Shown: piece after piece, positions 8,606 to 17,556 of the stretch | How the letters are laid out: each line of letters starts with the position of its first letter | Position numbering within the stretch: position 1 is the stretch's first letter | Origin: Ruminococcus sp. NK3A76 | Lineage (GTDB): Bacteria > Bacillota > Clostridia > Oscillospirales > Ruminococcaceae | Assembly (NCBI RefSeq): GCF_000686125.1 | Contig: NZ_JMMA01000002.1 | Span: 310,001-374,000, forward strand | Reading direction: 5' to 3' | Length of the DNA stretch: 64,000 bases | Position numbers and translations under genes: made by a program | The notes under the pieces: model-generated | Databases searched by the model: none | What the model was told of the DNA's origin: nothing | Seen by the model: only the letters and a program-made list of their open reading frames with translations

Positions 8606-9034
8606 TTGCAGGACAGGCTTAAAGGTAACTTCTCTCAGACTATGGACGTCAAGGGAAGAATGAGCTTTCCGCAGAAGCTCAGAGATGAGATAGGCGACAG
8701 ATTCATCGTTACCAAGGGCATCGACGGCTGCCTTTTCGTCTACTCGAATGAGAATTTCGAGGCAATATGCGAAAAGCTGCGTGCTATCCCGATGATAAGA
8801 GGCAGGGCTATACAGCGCAATATCATGTCATGGGCGATAGAGGTCGAGGCGGACAAGCAGGGGAGGATACTTATTCCCCAGAACCTGCGTGAGCAGGCAG
8901 GGCTTGTAAAGGATGTCATCGTTTCCGGCGTTTTTGACAGATGCGAGATATGGGATAAGCAGCGCTTTGACGAGATGAACGCATCAGTCGATGAGGAGGA
9001 GCTCATGAAGGCTCTTGAAGGGACAGAATTTTAA
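8606..9034 (+). CDS. mraZ: Transcriptional regulator MraZ
   Basis: 142 residues with two AbrB-like repeats, seen as DVKGRMSFPQKLRDEIG near the start and EADKQGRILIPQNLREQAG in the second half, the family hallmark. MraZ forms a ring, binds direct repeats before its own gene and regulates dcw genes. A TTG start at 8606 is favoured because AAGGGG lies eight bases upstream; the in-frame GTG at 8597 overlaps that ribosome site. The stop overlaps the rsmH start by one base (TAATG). The operator at 8541-8564 makes autorepression likely. Confidence 0.93.
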   Translation: MQDRLKGNFSQTMDVKGRMSFPQKLRDEIGDRFIVTKGIDGCLFVYSNENFEAICEKLRAIPMIRGRAIQRNIMSWAIEVEADKQGRILIPQNLREQAGLVKDVIVSGVFDRCEIWDKQRFDEMNASVDEEELMKALEGTEF

Positions 9035-9972
9035 TGGAATTTAAGCATTTTTCGGTAATGCTTGATGAGTGTATAGAAGGGCTTGCGATAAAGCCCGACG
9101 GGGTATATGTAGACGGTACCGCAGGCGGTGCCGGGCATTCAAGGGAGATAGCAAAGCGCCTTGAAAACGGGCTGCTGATAGCTATAGACCGTGACCCCGA
9201 GGCTGTGAAAACAGCGTCGCAGAGGCTTGAGGGCTATAACGCAAAGGTAGTGCTCTCAAACTATGACGAGATAAGACAGGTGCTCGACCGGTCAGGCATA
9301 GAGGGAGTTGACGGCATACTCCTTGACCTGGGCGTTTCGTCATACCAGCTCGATAACGCAGAGAGGGGCTTTAGCTACCATAACGATGCGCCGCTCGATA
9401 TGAGAATGAGCAGCAGCGGTATGAGCGCCCGTGACGTTGTAAACGATTATGCAGAGAGCCAGCTTGCCGATATCATTTTCAGATACGGCGAGGAGAAATA
9501 CGCAAAAAGCATTGCCAGAGGCATAGCTAAGGCAAGAGAGCAGGGAGCTATCGAAACTACCGCTCAGCTTGCGGAGATAGTAAAAAATAACGTGCCGCAG
9601 AAGGCACGCAGAGAAAAGAACCCCTGTAAAAAGACCTTCCAGGCGATAAGGATAGAGGTCAACGGGGAGCTTGAACACCTTTCAAACGCACTCGATGCTG
9701 CGTTTGACTGCCTGAATGTCGGCGGAAGAATGTGTATAATCACATTCCACTCGCTTGAAGACAGGCTCGTAAAGCAGAGATTTGCAGAGTATTGCAGGGG
9801 CTGCGAGTGCCCGCCGGATTTCCCGGTGTGCGTCTGCGGAAAGACCCCGAGCGGCAGGCTCGTCAACAGAAAGCCAATTACCGCATCAGAGCAGGAGCTT
9901 GAAGTCAATAACCGCTCACGCTCGGCAAAGCTCAGAATAATTGAAAAACTAAAAGACAGAGAAGTTGTGTAA
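9034..9972 (+). CDS. rsmH: 16S rRNA (cytosine-1402 N4)-methyltransferase RsmH
   Basis: 312 residues, normal for RsmH (MraW). The SAM-binding segment is VDGTAGGAGHS near residues 28-38, and the conserved block GILLDLGVSSYQLD follows near 95-108; the C-terminal FHSLEDR motif is present. The enzyme methylates C1402 in the decoding centre of the small ribosomal subunit. Its start overlaps the mraZ stop, so translation is probably coupled. This mraZ-rsmH-ftsL order is the standard start of Firmicutes dcw clusters. Confidence 0.96.
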   Translation: MEFKHFSVMLDECIEGLAIKPDGVYVDGTAGGAGHSREIAKRLENGLLIAIDRDPEAVKTASQRLEGYNAKVVLSNYDEIRQVLDRSGIEGVDGILLDLGVSSYQLDNAERGFSYHNDAPLDMRMSSSGMSARDVVNDYAESQLADIIFRYGEEKYAKSIARGIAKAREQGAIETTAQLAEIVKNNVPQKARREKNPCKKTFQAIRIEVNGELEHLSNALDAAFDCLNVGGRMCIITFHSLEDRLVKQRFAEYCRGCECPPDFPVCVCGKTPSGRLVNRKPITASEQELEVNNRSRSAKLRIIEKLKDREVV

Positions 9973-10020
9973 ATGTATACGGGGCAGAGAAATAAGCCCC
10001 TGAGGGATCGGTGAGGAAAT

Positions 10021-10497
10021 ATGTCAAAGCAGAATTTAGCTTATAATTACGACCTTGAAGAACTGCGTGAGCAGGAAACTGACCGTAAAAGGAAGATCGC
10101 CCACGAAAGCGGCACCTTTACCTTTGACAGGGTGATAGTTGCAAGGTTCGTTGCGATATTTATTCTCGCAGGTGTGCTGCTGGCAGCTATAATGTACGGC
10201 AGGGTCGAGCTCAGCTCGCTCTACAGCAGGCAGGCACAGCTCCAGGCAGAGCTTGAGCAGTATGAGAACGAGAACAAGAGCCTGGAATCAGAGCTCGCTC
10301 AGAAAACAGGCCTTACAAAGGTCGAGTCATACGCAGAGGACGAGCTTGGGCTGCAAAAGCTCAACAAGAGCCAGATAGAATACATAAGAGTTAAAAAGGA
10401 CGCAGTCTCTGAGCCTGTTAAGCAGGAGGACGACAATGTATTCATGAGGATAAAGAAGACCATAGGAGGGATTCTGGAATATCTCGGGCTCAAATAA
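10021..10497 (+). CDS. ftsL: Cell division protein FtsL/DivIC family
   Basis: 158 residues: a charged cytosolic part (1-40), one transmembrane helix at about 41-60, then a coiled coil (SLYSRQAQLQAELEQYENENKSLE) and the typical end of FtsL/DivIC domains, where a 'VESYAEDELGL' block precedes a short beta strand (QIEYIRV). It should form the divisome subcomplex with FtsQ/DivIB and FtsB/DivIC and recruit FtsW and the PBP encoded nearby. FtsL and DivIC cannot be told apart with certainty from sequence alone; the position after rsmH argues for FtsL. Confidence 0.85.
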   Translation: MSKQNLAYNYDLEELREQETDRKRKIAHESGTFTFDRVIVARFVAIFILAGVLLAAIMYGRVELSSLYSRQAQLQAELEQYENENKSLESELAQKTGLTKVESYAEDELGLQKLNKSQIEYIRVKKDAVSEPVKQEDDNVFMRIKKTIGGILEYLGLK

Positions 10498-10513
10498 AAT
10501 AATAATTATTTAA

Positions 10514-10544
10514 GAAAGTTAAGGACTTTATGTGCTTAGCTTTC
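10514..10544 (+). other. Hairpin between ftsL and the PBP gene
   Basis: GAAAGTTAAG with CTTAGCTTTC forms a long stem, but only a broken T-rich stretch (TTGTCTTAT) follows. It could be a weak attenuator or an mRNA-processing site in the 160-bp gap before the PBP gene. Confidence 0.35.
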
Positions 10545-10658
10545 TTGTCTTATATAAAATTAAGAGGCAAATTGTAAGATAGGGCAAAATGCTGTCGAAA
10601 AAACGACTTTAGCCCGTTAAAATGCACAAACTGATGATGAAAGGAACCGAGCATACCA

Positions 10659-12989
10659 ATGACCGATAAACCAACGTTTTCGATGAAAAAAAGGCTTAAT
10701 ATCGTGATACTTGCGGCGTTTGCTGCGGTGGTCGCATACCTGATATACAGCATCTTCAAGGTGACCGTCAAGGACGCAAAGATGTGGCAGGAGCTTGCAA
10801 ACTCACAGCAGCTGCAAAGCACCGTGGTGAAGGCATCAAGAGGTGCGATATACGACGCAAAATCACAGGTGCTCGCACAGAGCTCGACTGTGTATAACGT
10901 CTACGCAGACCCCGTGATGCTCAAAGAGCAGCTCAAAGCCAAGGACGACAAGATAGAAAAGATAAAACAGGACATCTCGGAGGAGGACGACTCGAAAAAG
11001 CGTGCTGAGTATCAGAAGACCCTTGATGAATGCAAGAGCGCTGACAAGCTGTATGACGAGCTCGTGGCACTGCTCTCGGAGGAGCTTATGGTCGAGGCTA
11101 AGACCGTAAAGGAAAAGTGCGAGGCCGACACGATGTACGAGATAATCAAGAAGGAGGTCGAAAAGACCACCTGCGATAAGATAAACAAGTTCCTCTCGGA
11201 CAATGAGCTCGACGGTATAAGATGCGAGCCGACGACAAAGCGCTTCTATCCGCAGAACGAGCTTGCTGGTGCGGTGCTCGGCTATATCAATGCAGACGGC
11301 GACGGCGTTTACGGTATCGAGGCTTACTACAACGACTACCTCTCGGGCGTTGACGGCAGAAGCGTTATCGCAAAGGACAGAGACGGCGAGGCTATACCCT
11401 ACAAGTACAAGCAGAGCTTCGATGCGCAGGACGGCGACTCGCTCTACCTCAATATCGACACGACTATTCAGCTCTACCTCGAAAGCGCTCTCAAAAAGTC
11501 GGTCGATGAATTCAACCCCAAGGAGCGTGCCTGCGGCATAATCATGAACCCCAAGACCGGTCAGGTGTACGCTATGGCGACTATCAGGGGCTGTGACCCT
11601 AACCACCCGAACGATGTTTTCGACGAGAACTACGCCCAGATACTTGCAGGCATGGACGAGGACAGCAAGGAATACCAGAAGGAGCATATAAGATACCTCA
11701 CAAAGCAGTGGACGAACAAGGCTATCTCGGAGCTTTACAACCCCGGCTCGGTATTCAAGGTAATAACCGGTTCGTCAGCACTTGAAGAAAAGGCTATAAC
11801 CCTCGACGGCCCCTTCAACTGCGGCGGCAGCCTTACCGTTCAGGGGCAGGAGATACACTGCTGGTCGTACCCTCAGGGACACGGCGGCCAGAGCTTTGCT
11901 CAGGCGATAATCAACTCCTGTAACCCGGCGTTTATGGAGATAGGCGCAAAGCTCGGCGTTAAGGGCTTCTGCAATTACTTCAGGGCATACGGCCTTACCG
12001 AAAAGACAGGCATCGACCTGCCTAACGAAGCCGACAGCTTCTATTACACAGAAGATACTATGTCTGACGTTGACCTTGCAGTTTCGAGCTTCGGTCAGGC
12101 AAACAAGATAACACCCATTCAGATGATAACCTCATATTCTGCGGCAATAAACGGCGGATATCTCGTCACACCGCAGATAGTCAACAAGATAGTTGACTCA
12201 AACGGCAAGATAGTCAAGGAATTTGACCCCGTTATCAAGAGACAGGTAATATCCGAGGAGACTTCCAAGGATATGCGTGACGTGCTCGAATACAACGTAA
12301 CTACCGAGCATTCGGGCAACTGCTATATCCAGGGCTACAAGATAGGCGGTAAGTCGGGTACATCGCAGAAGATGGACGTTGACCCGACAGGTAACACGCA
12401 CGTCGGCTCTTACTGTGCTTTCGCACCGGCTGACGACCCGCAGGTGATAATCCTTGTCATGGTAGACGAGCCGCAGGGCGAGAAATACTACGGCGCACAG
12501 GTCGCAACGCCTGTCTGCGTCGAGGCTATGACACAGGTGCTCCCTTACCTCGGCTTCTTCCCTGAGTATACCGAGGAGGAGCTTGCAGAGATACAGGTGT
12601 CTGTTCCCAACGAGCAGTATCTGCCGGTAAGCGAAGCCAAGAGCGCTATCGAAGCACTCGGCCTGAACGTCAAGGTAGTCGGCAGCGGTGACTCGGTGCT
12701 CAAACAGTCGCCGGCAGGCGGCACGCTCGTCAAGAGCGGTACTGTCGTGCTCTACACAGACGACACGCCCGAGCAGATGTACACTGTTCCGCCGCTTACA
12801 GGCCTTAACAAGGAAAACGCTATCGAGACAGTCGAGCAGAGCGGCCTTAATATCTGCGTAAAGGGCAACGACTCAGACGCAGAAAAGGCAGTAGCCCTCA
12901 ACGACCAGAGCATAGAGGCCGGCAAGCAGGTGCCGGAGGGTACTATCGTGTCAGTAACTATAACAGCAGTCGATGCACTGCATGAATAA
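10659..12989 (+). CDS. ftsI: Division transpeptidase (class B PBP, FtsI/SpoVD type) with two PASTA domains
   Basis: 776 residues. A transmembrane anchor at about 10-30, the PBP dimerisation region, then a transpeptidase domain with SVFK (Ser364, Lys367), SCN (420-422) and KSGT (565-568). Two PASTA repeats fill residues about 640-776 (QYLPVSEAKSAIEALGL and YTVPPLTGLNKENAIETV). It cross-links septal peptidoglycan as partner of FtsW. The family split between vegetative PBP2B and sporulation SpoVD is not reliable from sequence. An insertion of charged coiled coil lies at about residues 85-175. ATG 10659 follows AAAGGAACCGAG. Confidence 0.94.
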   Translation: MTDKPTFSMKKRLNIVILAAFAAVVAYLIYSIFKVTVKDAKMWQELANSQQLQSTVVKASRGAIYDAKSQVLAQSSTVYNVYADPVMLKEQLKAKDDKIEKIKQDISEEDDSKKRAEYQKTLDECKSADKLYDELVALLSEELMVEAKTVKEKCEADTMYEIIKKEVEKTTCDKINKFLSDNELDGIRCEPTTKRFYPQNELAGAVLGYINADGDGVYGIEAYYNDYLSGVDGRSVIAKDRDGEAIPYKYKQSFDAQDGDSLYLNIDTTIQLYLESALKKSVDEFNPKERACGIIMNPKTGQVYAMATIRGCDPNHPNDVFDENYAQILAGMDEDSKEYQKEHIRYLTKQWTNKAISELYNPGSVFKVITGSSALEEKAITLDGPFNCGGSLTVQGQEIHCWSYPQGHGGQSFAQAIINSCNPAFMEIGAKLGVKGFCNYFRAYGLTEKTGIDLPNEADSFYYTEDTMSDVDLAVSSFGQANKITPIQMITSYSAAINGGYLVTPQIVNKIVDSNGKIVKEFDPVIKRQVISEETSKDMRDVLEYNVTTEHSGNCYIQGYKIGGKSGTSQKMDVDPTGNTHVGSYCAFAPADDPQVIILVMVDEPQGEKYYGAQVATPVCVEAMTQVLPYLGFFPEYTEEELAEIQVSVPNEQYLPVSEAKSAIEALGLNVKVVGSGDSVLKQSPAGGTLVKSGTVVLYTDDTPEQMYTVPPLTGLNKENAIETVEQSGLNICVKGNDSDAEKAVALNDQSIEAGKQVPEGTIVSVTITAVDALHE

Positions 12990-13001
12990 GGAGCAGAATA
13001 A

Positions 13002-13547
13002 ATGGGATTTTTAAATGCACTTTTTGGCAGGGAGAAAGAGGAAAAGCTGACAGTCGAGCATGAGCAGGCGGAAAAAACCGTGTACTTCCCTCTCGGGGAG
13101 TTCCATTTTGTTGATGCTGCAAACTGTGTGCCGCCCGAGTTTGGCTATGAGGGCGAGATAGAGTGGTTTGAGACGGCGGATGCCGATGACCCGTATGAAA
13201 GAATGCTCGGAGTTTATATCGACAGAGATACCGTGGATTCGCAGGGGGCTGACCTTTGCTACAGAAGGCTTGAGGAGTATGCCGCTGACAAGAGGGGTAC
13301 CGAGAGAACGGTCAAGCAGGCAGCGGCGGAGTATTTTTTAAACGAGCGCAGCGATTTGTTTTTTGACAAAAGGCCAAATGATGCGGCAGAGCTTGCTGAT
13401 GGCTTTGAGCTAAGATATATAAGCATATACAGAAACGGCGACACTGTTTTTTCATTGGAGCAGTATTCCTCCCTTGCGATAGAAGGAGATGTGTATGTAA
13501 CATTCAGGGCTGACGGCAGCGTAGAATTTAGGTATACAGAAGGGTAA
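13002..13547 (+). CDS. Unknown protein inside the dcw cluster
   Basis: 181 residues, acidic, without signal peptide or membrane helix. I do not recognise it. It begins 12 bp after the PBP gene and ends 12 bp before murE, so it is surely co-transcribed with them. The C-terminal half has short beta-strand-like runs (FELRYISIYRNGDTVFSLEQY and VYVTFRADGSVEFRY). Such a gene is not part of the textbook dcw cluster, so a lineage-specific role in wall synthesis or division is a reasonable guess and no more. Confidence 0.65.
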   Translation: MGFLNALFGREKEEKLTVEHEQAEKTVYFPLGEFHFVDAANCVPPEFGYEGEIEWFETADADDPYERMLGVYIDRDTVDSQGADLCYRRLEEYAADKRGTERTVKQAAAEYFLNERSDLFFDKRPNDAAELADGFELRYISIYRNGDTVFSLEQYSSLAIEGDVYVTFRADGSVEFRYTEG

Positions 13548-13559
13548 GGAGAAATTGAT

Positions 13560-14999
13560 ATGAAACTTTCACAGCTTTTGGAGGGGGTAGCGCAGACCTC
13601 CCTTCCCGATATCGACATCACGGATATAACAAGTGACACCAGAAAGGAAATGCGCCCGGGCTTTGCATTTGTGTGCATAAAGGGCAATACCTTTGACGGG
13701 CACGACAGCGCAGAGGAAATGATAAAGCGTGGCGCAAAGGTCATAATAGCTGAGCGTGACTTAGGGCTTGAAAACCAGGTCATCGTTGAAAACACAAGGG
13801 CTGCATATCCTGTGCTCTGCCTTAACTTCTTCGGCAGCCCGCAGAAGAAGATAAAGCTCATAGGCGTAACAGGCACAAACGGCAAGACTACTATCACGAC
13901 TGTGACAAAGCGCATATTTGACAAGCTCGGCATAAAGGCAGGGCTTATAGGCACTGTCAGCAACGAGATAAACGACCGTGTGATACACACCGAGCGCACC
14001 ACCCCCGAGCCGTATGACCTTGCAGAGCTTTTCGGCGAAATGGTCAAGGAGGGCTGCGAATACTGCATCATGGAGGTGTCGTCTCAGGGTCTTGAGCAGA
14101 AAAGGCTTGAGGGCTGCCATTTCACGGTAGGTGCATTCACGAACCTCACGCAGGACCATCTCGATGTCCACGGAACTATGGAAAATTACTATAACGCCAA
14201 GAAGATACTCTTTTCGATATCAGACAAGGCTATAATAAACATAGACGATGATTACGGCAAGAGATATTTTAACGAGATAAGCATTCCCAAGAAGACGCTC
14301 TCGGTAAAGGGCGAGGGCGATTACAATGCCGAGAACATCAGACTCACAGCACACGGGCTTGAATATGACTTCAACGACGGCAGCGCAAAATATCCTGTGA
14401 GATTTGCAATGCCGGGAATGTTCAACGCATCGAACTCGCTGACTGTTATTGCGATATTTGAAGCACTCGGCTTTGACGCTGCGAAGATAGTTCCGCTCCT
14501 GGGCGAGATAGAGGGCGTCAGGGGCAGAGTCGAGGTAGTGCCTACCGGCAGGGACTTTACGGTGATATGCGACTATGCGCACACGCCTGATGCTCTTGTC
14601 AACGTGCTCTCGACTATCAAGGAGTGCTCGGACGGCACGCTCAGATGCCTTTTCGGCTGCGGCGGCAACAGAGATGCCAAGAAGCGTCCGCTCATGGCAA
14701 AGGCTGCGGCGGAGTATGCTGATTTTCTTATCGTTACATCTGATAACCCGAGGAACGAAGACCCCGAGCTTATCATAAAGGATATACTCCCCGGCTTGGA
14801 GGGTACTGACAAGCCCTACATCACGATAACCGACAGGCGTGAGGCTATTCACTGGGCTGTAAAGAACGCAAAGAGCGGTGACATCATCGTGCTCGCAGGA
14901 AAAGGGCACGAGGATTATCAGATACTTGCAGGCATGAAGAAGATACACTTTGACGAGCGTGAGGTAGTAGCCGAGGCGCTTGCAGAGCTTGACGGCTGA
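13560..14999 (+). CDS. murE: UDP-MurNAc-L-Ala-D-Glu:meso-diaminopimelate ligase MurE
   Basis: 479 residues, the normal length. The Mur ligase ATP site TGTNGKT is at 104-110. The motif DNPR (395-398) in the C-terminal domain is known to select meso-diaminopimelate over lysine, so the peptidoglycan should be of DAP type. It adds the third residue of the stem peptide in the cytosol. RBS GGAGA lies just before the start. Located between an unknown gene and murF. Confidence 0.96.
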   Translation: MKLSQLLEGVAQTSLPDIDITDITSDTRKEMRPGFAFVCIKGNTFDGHDSAEEMIKRGAKVIIAERDLGLENQVIVENTRAAYPVLCLNFFGSPQKKIKLIGVTGTNGKTTITTVTKRIFDKLGIKAGLIGTVSNEINDRVIHTERTTPEPYDLAELFGEMVKEGCEYCIMEVSSQGLEQKRLEGCHFTVGAFTNLTQDHLDVHGTMENYYNAKKILFSISDKAIINIDDDYGKRYFNEISIPKKTLSVKGEGDYNAENIRLTAHGLEYDFNDGSAKYPVRFAMPGMFNASNSLTVIAIFEALGFDAAKIVPLLGEIEGVRGRVEVVPTGRDFTVICDYAHTPDALVNVLSTIKECSDGTLRCLFGCGGNRDAKKRPLMAKAAAEYADFLIVTSDNPRNEDPELIIKDILPGLEGTDKPYITITDRREAIHWAVKNAKSGDIIVLAGKGHEDYQILAGMKKIHFDEREVVAEALAELDG

Positions 15000-15061
15000 C
15001 CTGCAAAGGGTACACTTTGGTATCCGGGAAAGCAATAAAAAAGAGAGGACGGTAAAGACCG

Positions 15062-16423
15062 ATGGTAAATATGACATTAAAAGAAATAGTTGAGGTGGTT
15101 GACGGCAGCTTTGGTTTTCCGTCCGACATCGAGGTGTCGAGCGTATGCACCGACACAAGAGCCATAAAGGCAGGGTGCGTTTTCATAGCACTCAAAGGCG
15201 AGAACTTTGACGGCCACGACTTTGCAGCGCAGGCTACCGAGCTCGGTGCTGAGGCCGTTATCACCGAGCGCCCGATAGAGAACGCAAAGTGCATAGTCGT
15301 TGATTCGACAAGGCGTGCGCTTTTAAACCTCGCCTGCCATTACAGGAATAAGTTTGAGATACCGCTTATAGGCGTTACAGGCAGCGTCGGCAAGACATCT
15401 ACCAAGGAAATGATAGCAAGCGTGCTGTCGCAGGGATATAAGACCCTTAAGACAGAGGGCAACCACAACAACGAGATAGGCCTGCCGCTCACACTTTTCG
15501 AGATAGAGAAGGACACACAGGCGGCCGTAATAGAGATGGGCATGAACCACTTCGGCGAGATATCACGCCTTTCCCTCTGCGCCTGCCCGACTATCGCTGT
15601 GATAACCAACATAGGATTCTCGCACATCGAGAACCTTGGCACGCAGGAGGGCATACTCAAAGCCAAAATGGAGATACTCGACGGCTGCTCATACGACGCA
15701 CCGCTTGTTATTAACGGCGACGACAAGCTGCTTGCAAATGTCACCCCCCGTGGCGGCAGAAGGACTGTAAGCTACTCGATGTCAAAGAAAAGCTGCGATG
15801 TATACGCTTCAAACATAAAGACAGACGGCGGCGTGATAACACTTGATATAAACAGCAAGGCAGGCGTGACACCTGTTACGATAAACTGCTACGGCGAGCA
15901 TAATATAAAGAACGCTCTTGCGGCATTTGCCGTTGGTCTGGAGCTCGGCATGAGCACTGAGGACATGGCAAAGGGCATAGCAGCCTTCAAGCCCGACGGC
16001 ATGAGGCAGAATATTCAGCAGCGTAACGGCATAACCATGATAATAGACTGCTACAACGCAGCACCCGACTCGATGAAGGCCGGCATATCCGTGCTCTCGC
16101 AGGTCAATGTGGCTGAGGGCGGCAGAAGGATAGCCGTTATCGCCGATATGCTCGAAATGGGCAAGATGGCGCCCAAGCTGCACAAAATGGTAGGCGAGGC
16201 ACTTGGTGTCAGCACGACTGATATGATATTCTGCTACGGCGAGAACGCTAAGTATTTCATAGAGGGCGCTGTAAAGAAAGGCTTTGACAAGGATAAGTGC
16301 TTCCACTTCGAGACGAGGGAGGAGCTTACAGAAGCAGTCAAGGCAGAAGTCAAGCCCGGCGATGCAGTATGGTTCAAGGGCAGCCGTGGCATGAAGCTCG
16401 AAGAAGTTGTAGATGCATTATAA
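15062..16423 (+). CDS. murF: UDP-MurNAc-tripeptide:D-Ala-D-Ala ligase MurF
   Basis: 453 residues. The ATP-binding motif GVTGSVGKTSTKEM appears near residue 105, the Mur central domain carries EMGMNHFGEI, and a C-terminal domain follows. It adds D-Ala-D-Ala to complete UDP-MurNAc-pentapeptide. A second ATG (15071) is nearly as well placed, so the start may be three residues later. The 3' end overlaps the next gene by 11 bases if that gene starts at its first ATG. Confidence 0.95.
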   Translation: MVNMTLKEIVEVVDGSFGFPSDIEVSSVCTDTRAIKAGCVFIALKGENFDGHDFAAQATELGAEAVITERPIENAKCIVVDSTRRALLNLACHYRNKFEIPLIGVTGSVGKTSTKEMIASVLSQGYKTLKTEGNHNNEIGLPLTLFEIEKDTQAAVIEMGMNHFGEISRLSLCACPTIAVITNIGFSHIENLGTQEGILKAKMEILDGCSYDAPLVINGDDKLLANVTPRGGRRTVSYSMSKKSCDVYASNIKTDGGVITLDINSKAGVTPVTINCYGEHNIKNALAAFAVGLELGMSTEDMAKGIAAFKPDGMRQNIQQRNGITMIIDCYNAAPDSMKAGISVLSQVNVAEGGRRIAVIADMLEMGKMAPKLHKMVGEALGVSTTDMIFCYGENAKYFIEGAVKKGFDKDKCFHFETREELTEAVKAEVKPGDAVWFKGSRGMKLEEVVDAL

Positions 16424-17450
16424 CGAGCTGACGCCCTACGGGGGCGTGCTTATGGCACTGAGCTTTATTCTGAGCCTCAGCTCCGGGATAATGCTCATAC
16501 CGATATTCCGGTTTTACAAGACAGGCATATACAAGCCGCACATCGGCGACAGGCTCAGGGGTGACGATTCATCGCCACGATTTGGCGGAGCGCTGATGAT
16601 GCTTGGCATAGCGGCAGGCGGTGTGGGAAGCATCGCCGTGCTGCAGGCAGGCGGAGGCTTTGACAGCACACCGCAGAAAAGGTGTGCAGCGGCGCTTTTG
16701 TATATATTCATGGCCTTTGCAGCAGGCTTTATGCAGGACTACGTCAAGCAGAAGCTCAACCGCCCGGCAGGGCTAAAGGGCGGCTTGCTGTTTTTGTACC
16801 TCTGGGGGCTCTCCTGCGGCTTCCTGATAGCGCTTAAGCTGATATGCGGAAGCACAGGCGAGGTGCTGCTGCCTTTCAGGCTCGGCTTTCTGAGCTTCGG
16901 GGCATTCTATTACCCGGTCACAGGGCTTGTGATGACGCTGTGCATATACGCATTCAGGGTACACGACAGCTACGGCGGCGAGGAGGAATACTGCTGCGAG
17001 GGGCTCATGGGCACGGGAACGGTGCTGATATCGCTTTTCTTTGCGGTGATGACACAAAGCGACTGCTCGCTTATCGGCTATATCACCGCCGGCTCGGCAG
17101 CAGGACTGATGATATGGAGTATGTATCCTGCCAAGATATACTTCGGCGAGAGCGGACAGATAATTTGCGGTGCTGCTTTTTGTGCAATGTGTATAGTATC
17201 AAATAACGAAATACTATTGATATTTCTCCCGATTTCTGCTATAATAGATATGTTAAGCACTTGTATACGTTTTCTGCACTACAGAAGGACGAAAAATGTG
17301 CTGCTCCTGGGTGGGAGCCTTCATGCTCACCTTAAGGCAAAGGGCATGAGTGATACAAAGATAATACTATGGTCATTGCCTCTGACCCTCGGAGGGATAG
17401 CAGCAGGCGTGATGTTTATTATCTACAGTAATAATGTGATGAGTGCTTAG
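16413..17450 (+). CDS. Degenerate MraY-like (glycosyltransferase 4 family) membrane protein
   Basis: 345 residues with about ten hydrophobic segments, in the position of mraY. Family landmarks are recognisable but altered: RFGGALMML for the usual TMGG segment, GFMQDYVKQ where MraY has GFxDDxxK, YFGESGQI for FMGDTGS, and SLHAHLKAKG for PLHHHFELKG. The NLTDGLDG stretch is replaced by HDSYGGEEEYCCEG. Several acidic residues essential in MraY are therefore missing or changed. It may act on another polyprenyl substrate, be a scaffold, or be a diverged MraY. Start uncertain: ATG 16413 overlaps murF; ATG 16452 follows GGGGGCG. Confidence 0.7.
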   Translation: MHYNELTPYGGVLMALSFILSLSSGIMLIPIFRFYKTGIYKPHIGDRLRGDDSSPRFGGALMMLGIAAGGVGSIAVLQAGGGFDSTPQKRCAAALLYIFMAFAAGFMQDYVKQKLNRPAGLKGGLLFLYLWGLSCGFLIALKLICGSTGEVLLPFRLGFLSFGAFYYPVTGLVMTLCIYAFRVHDSYGGEEEYCCEGLMGTGTVLISLFFAVMTQSDCSLIGYITAGSAAGLMIWSMYPAKIYFGESGQIICGAAFCAMCIVSNNEILLIFLPISAIIDMLSTCIRFLHYRRTKNVLLLGGSLHAHLKAKGMSDTKIILWSLPLTLGGIAAGVMFIIYSNNVMSA

Positions 17451-17556
17451 ATGATGTGACACCGTAAAAAGACAGATAAGCGGTGTTGTGTGGCAAATGT
17501 GTAAAAGACAATGAAGAAGGGTGGTGTGTTTTCTGGCGCCAAAGGAAATAAAGCGT

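Noticed and set aside
10863-11687. Long antisense frame opposite the PASTA PBP (274 codons)
   Set aside because: Shadow of the PBP gene; no start signals.
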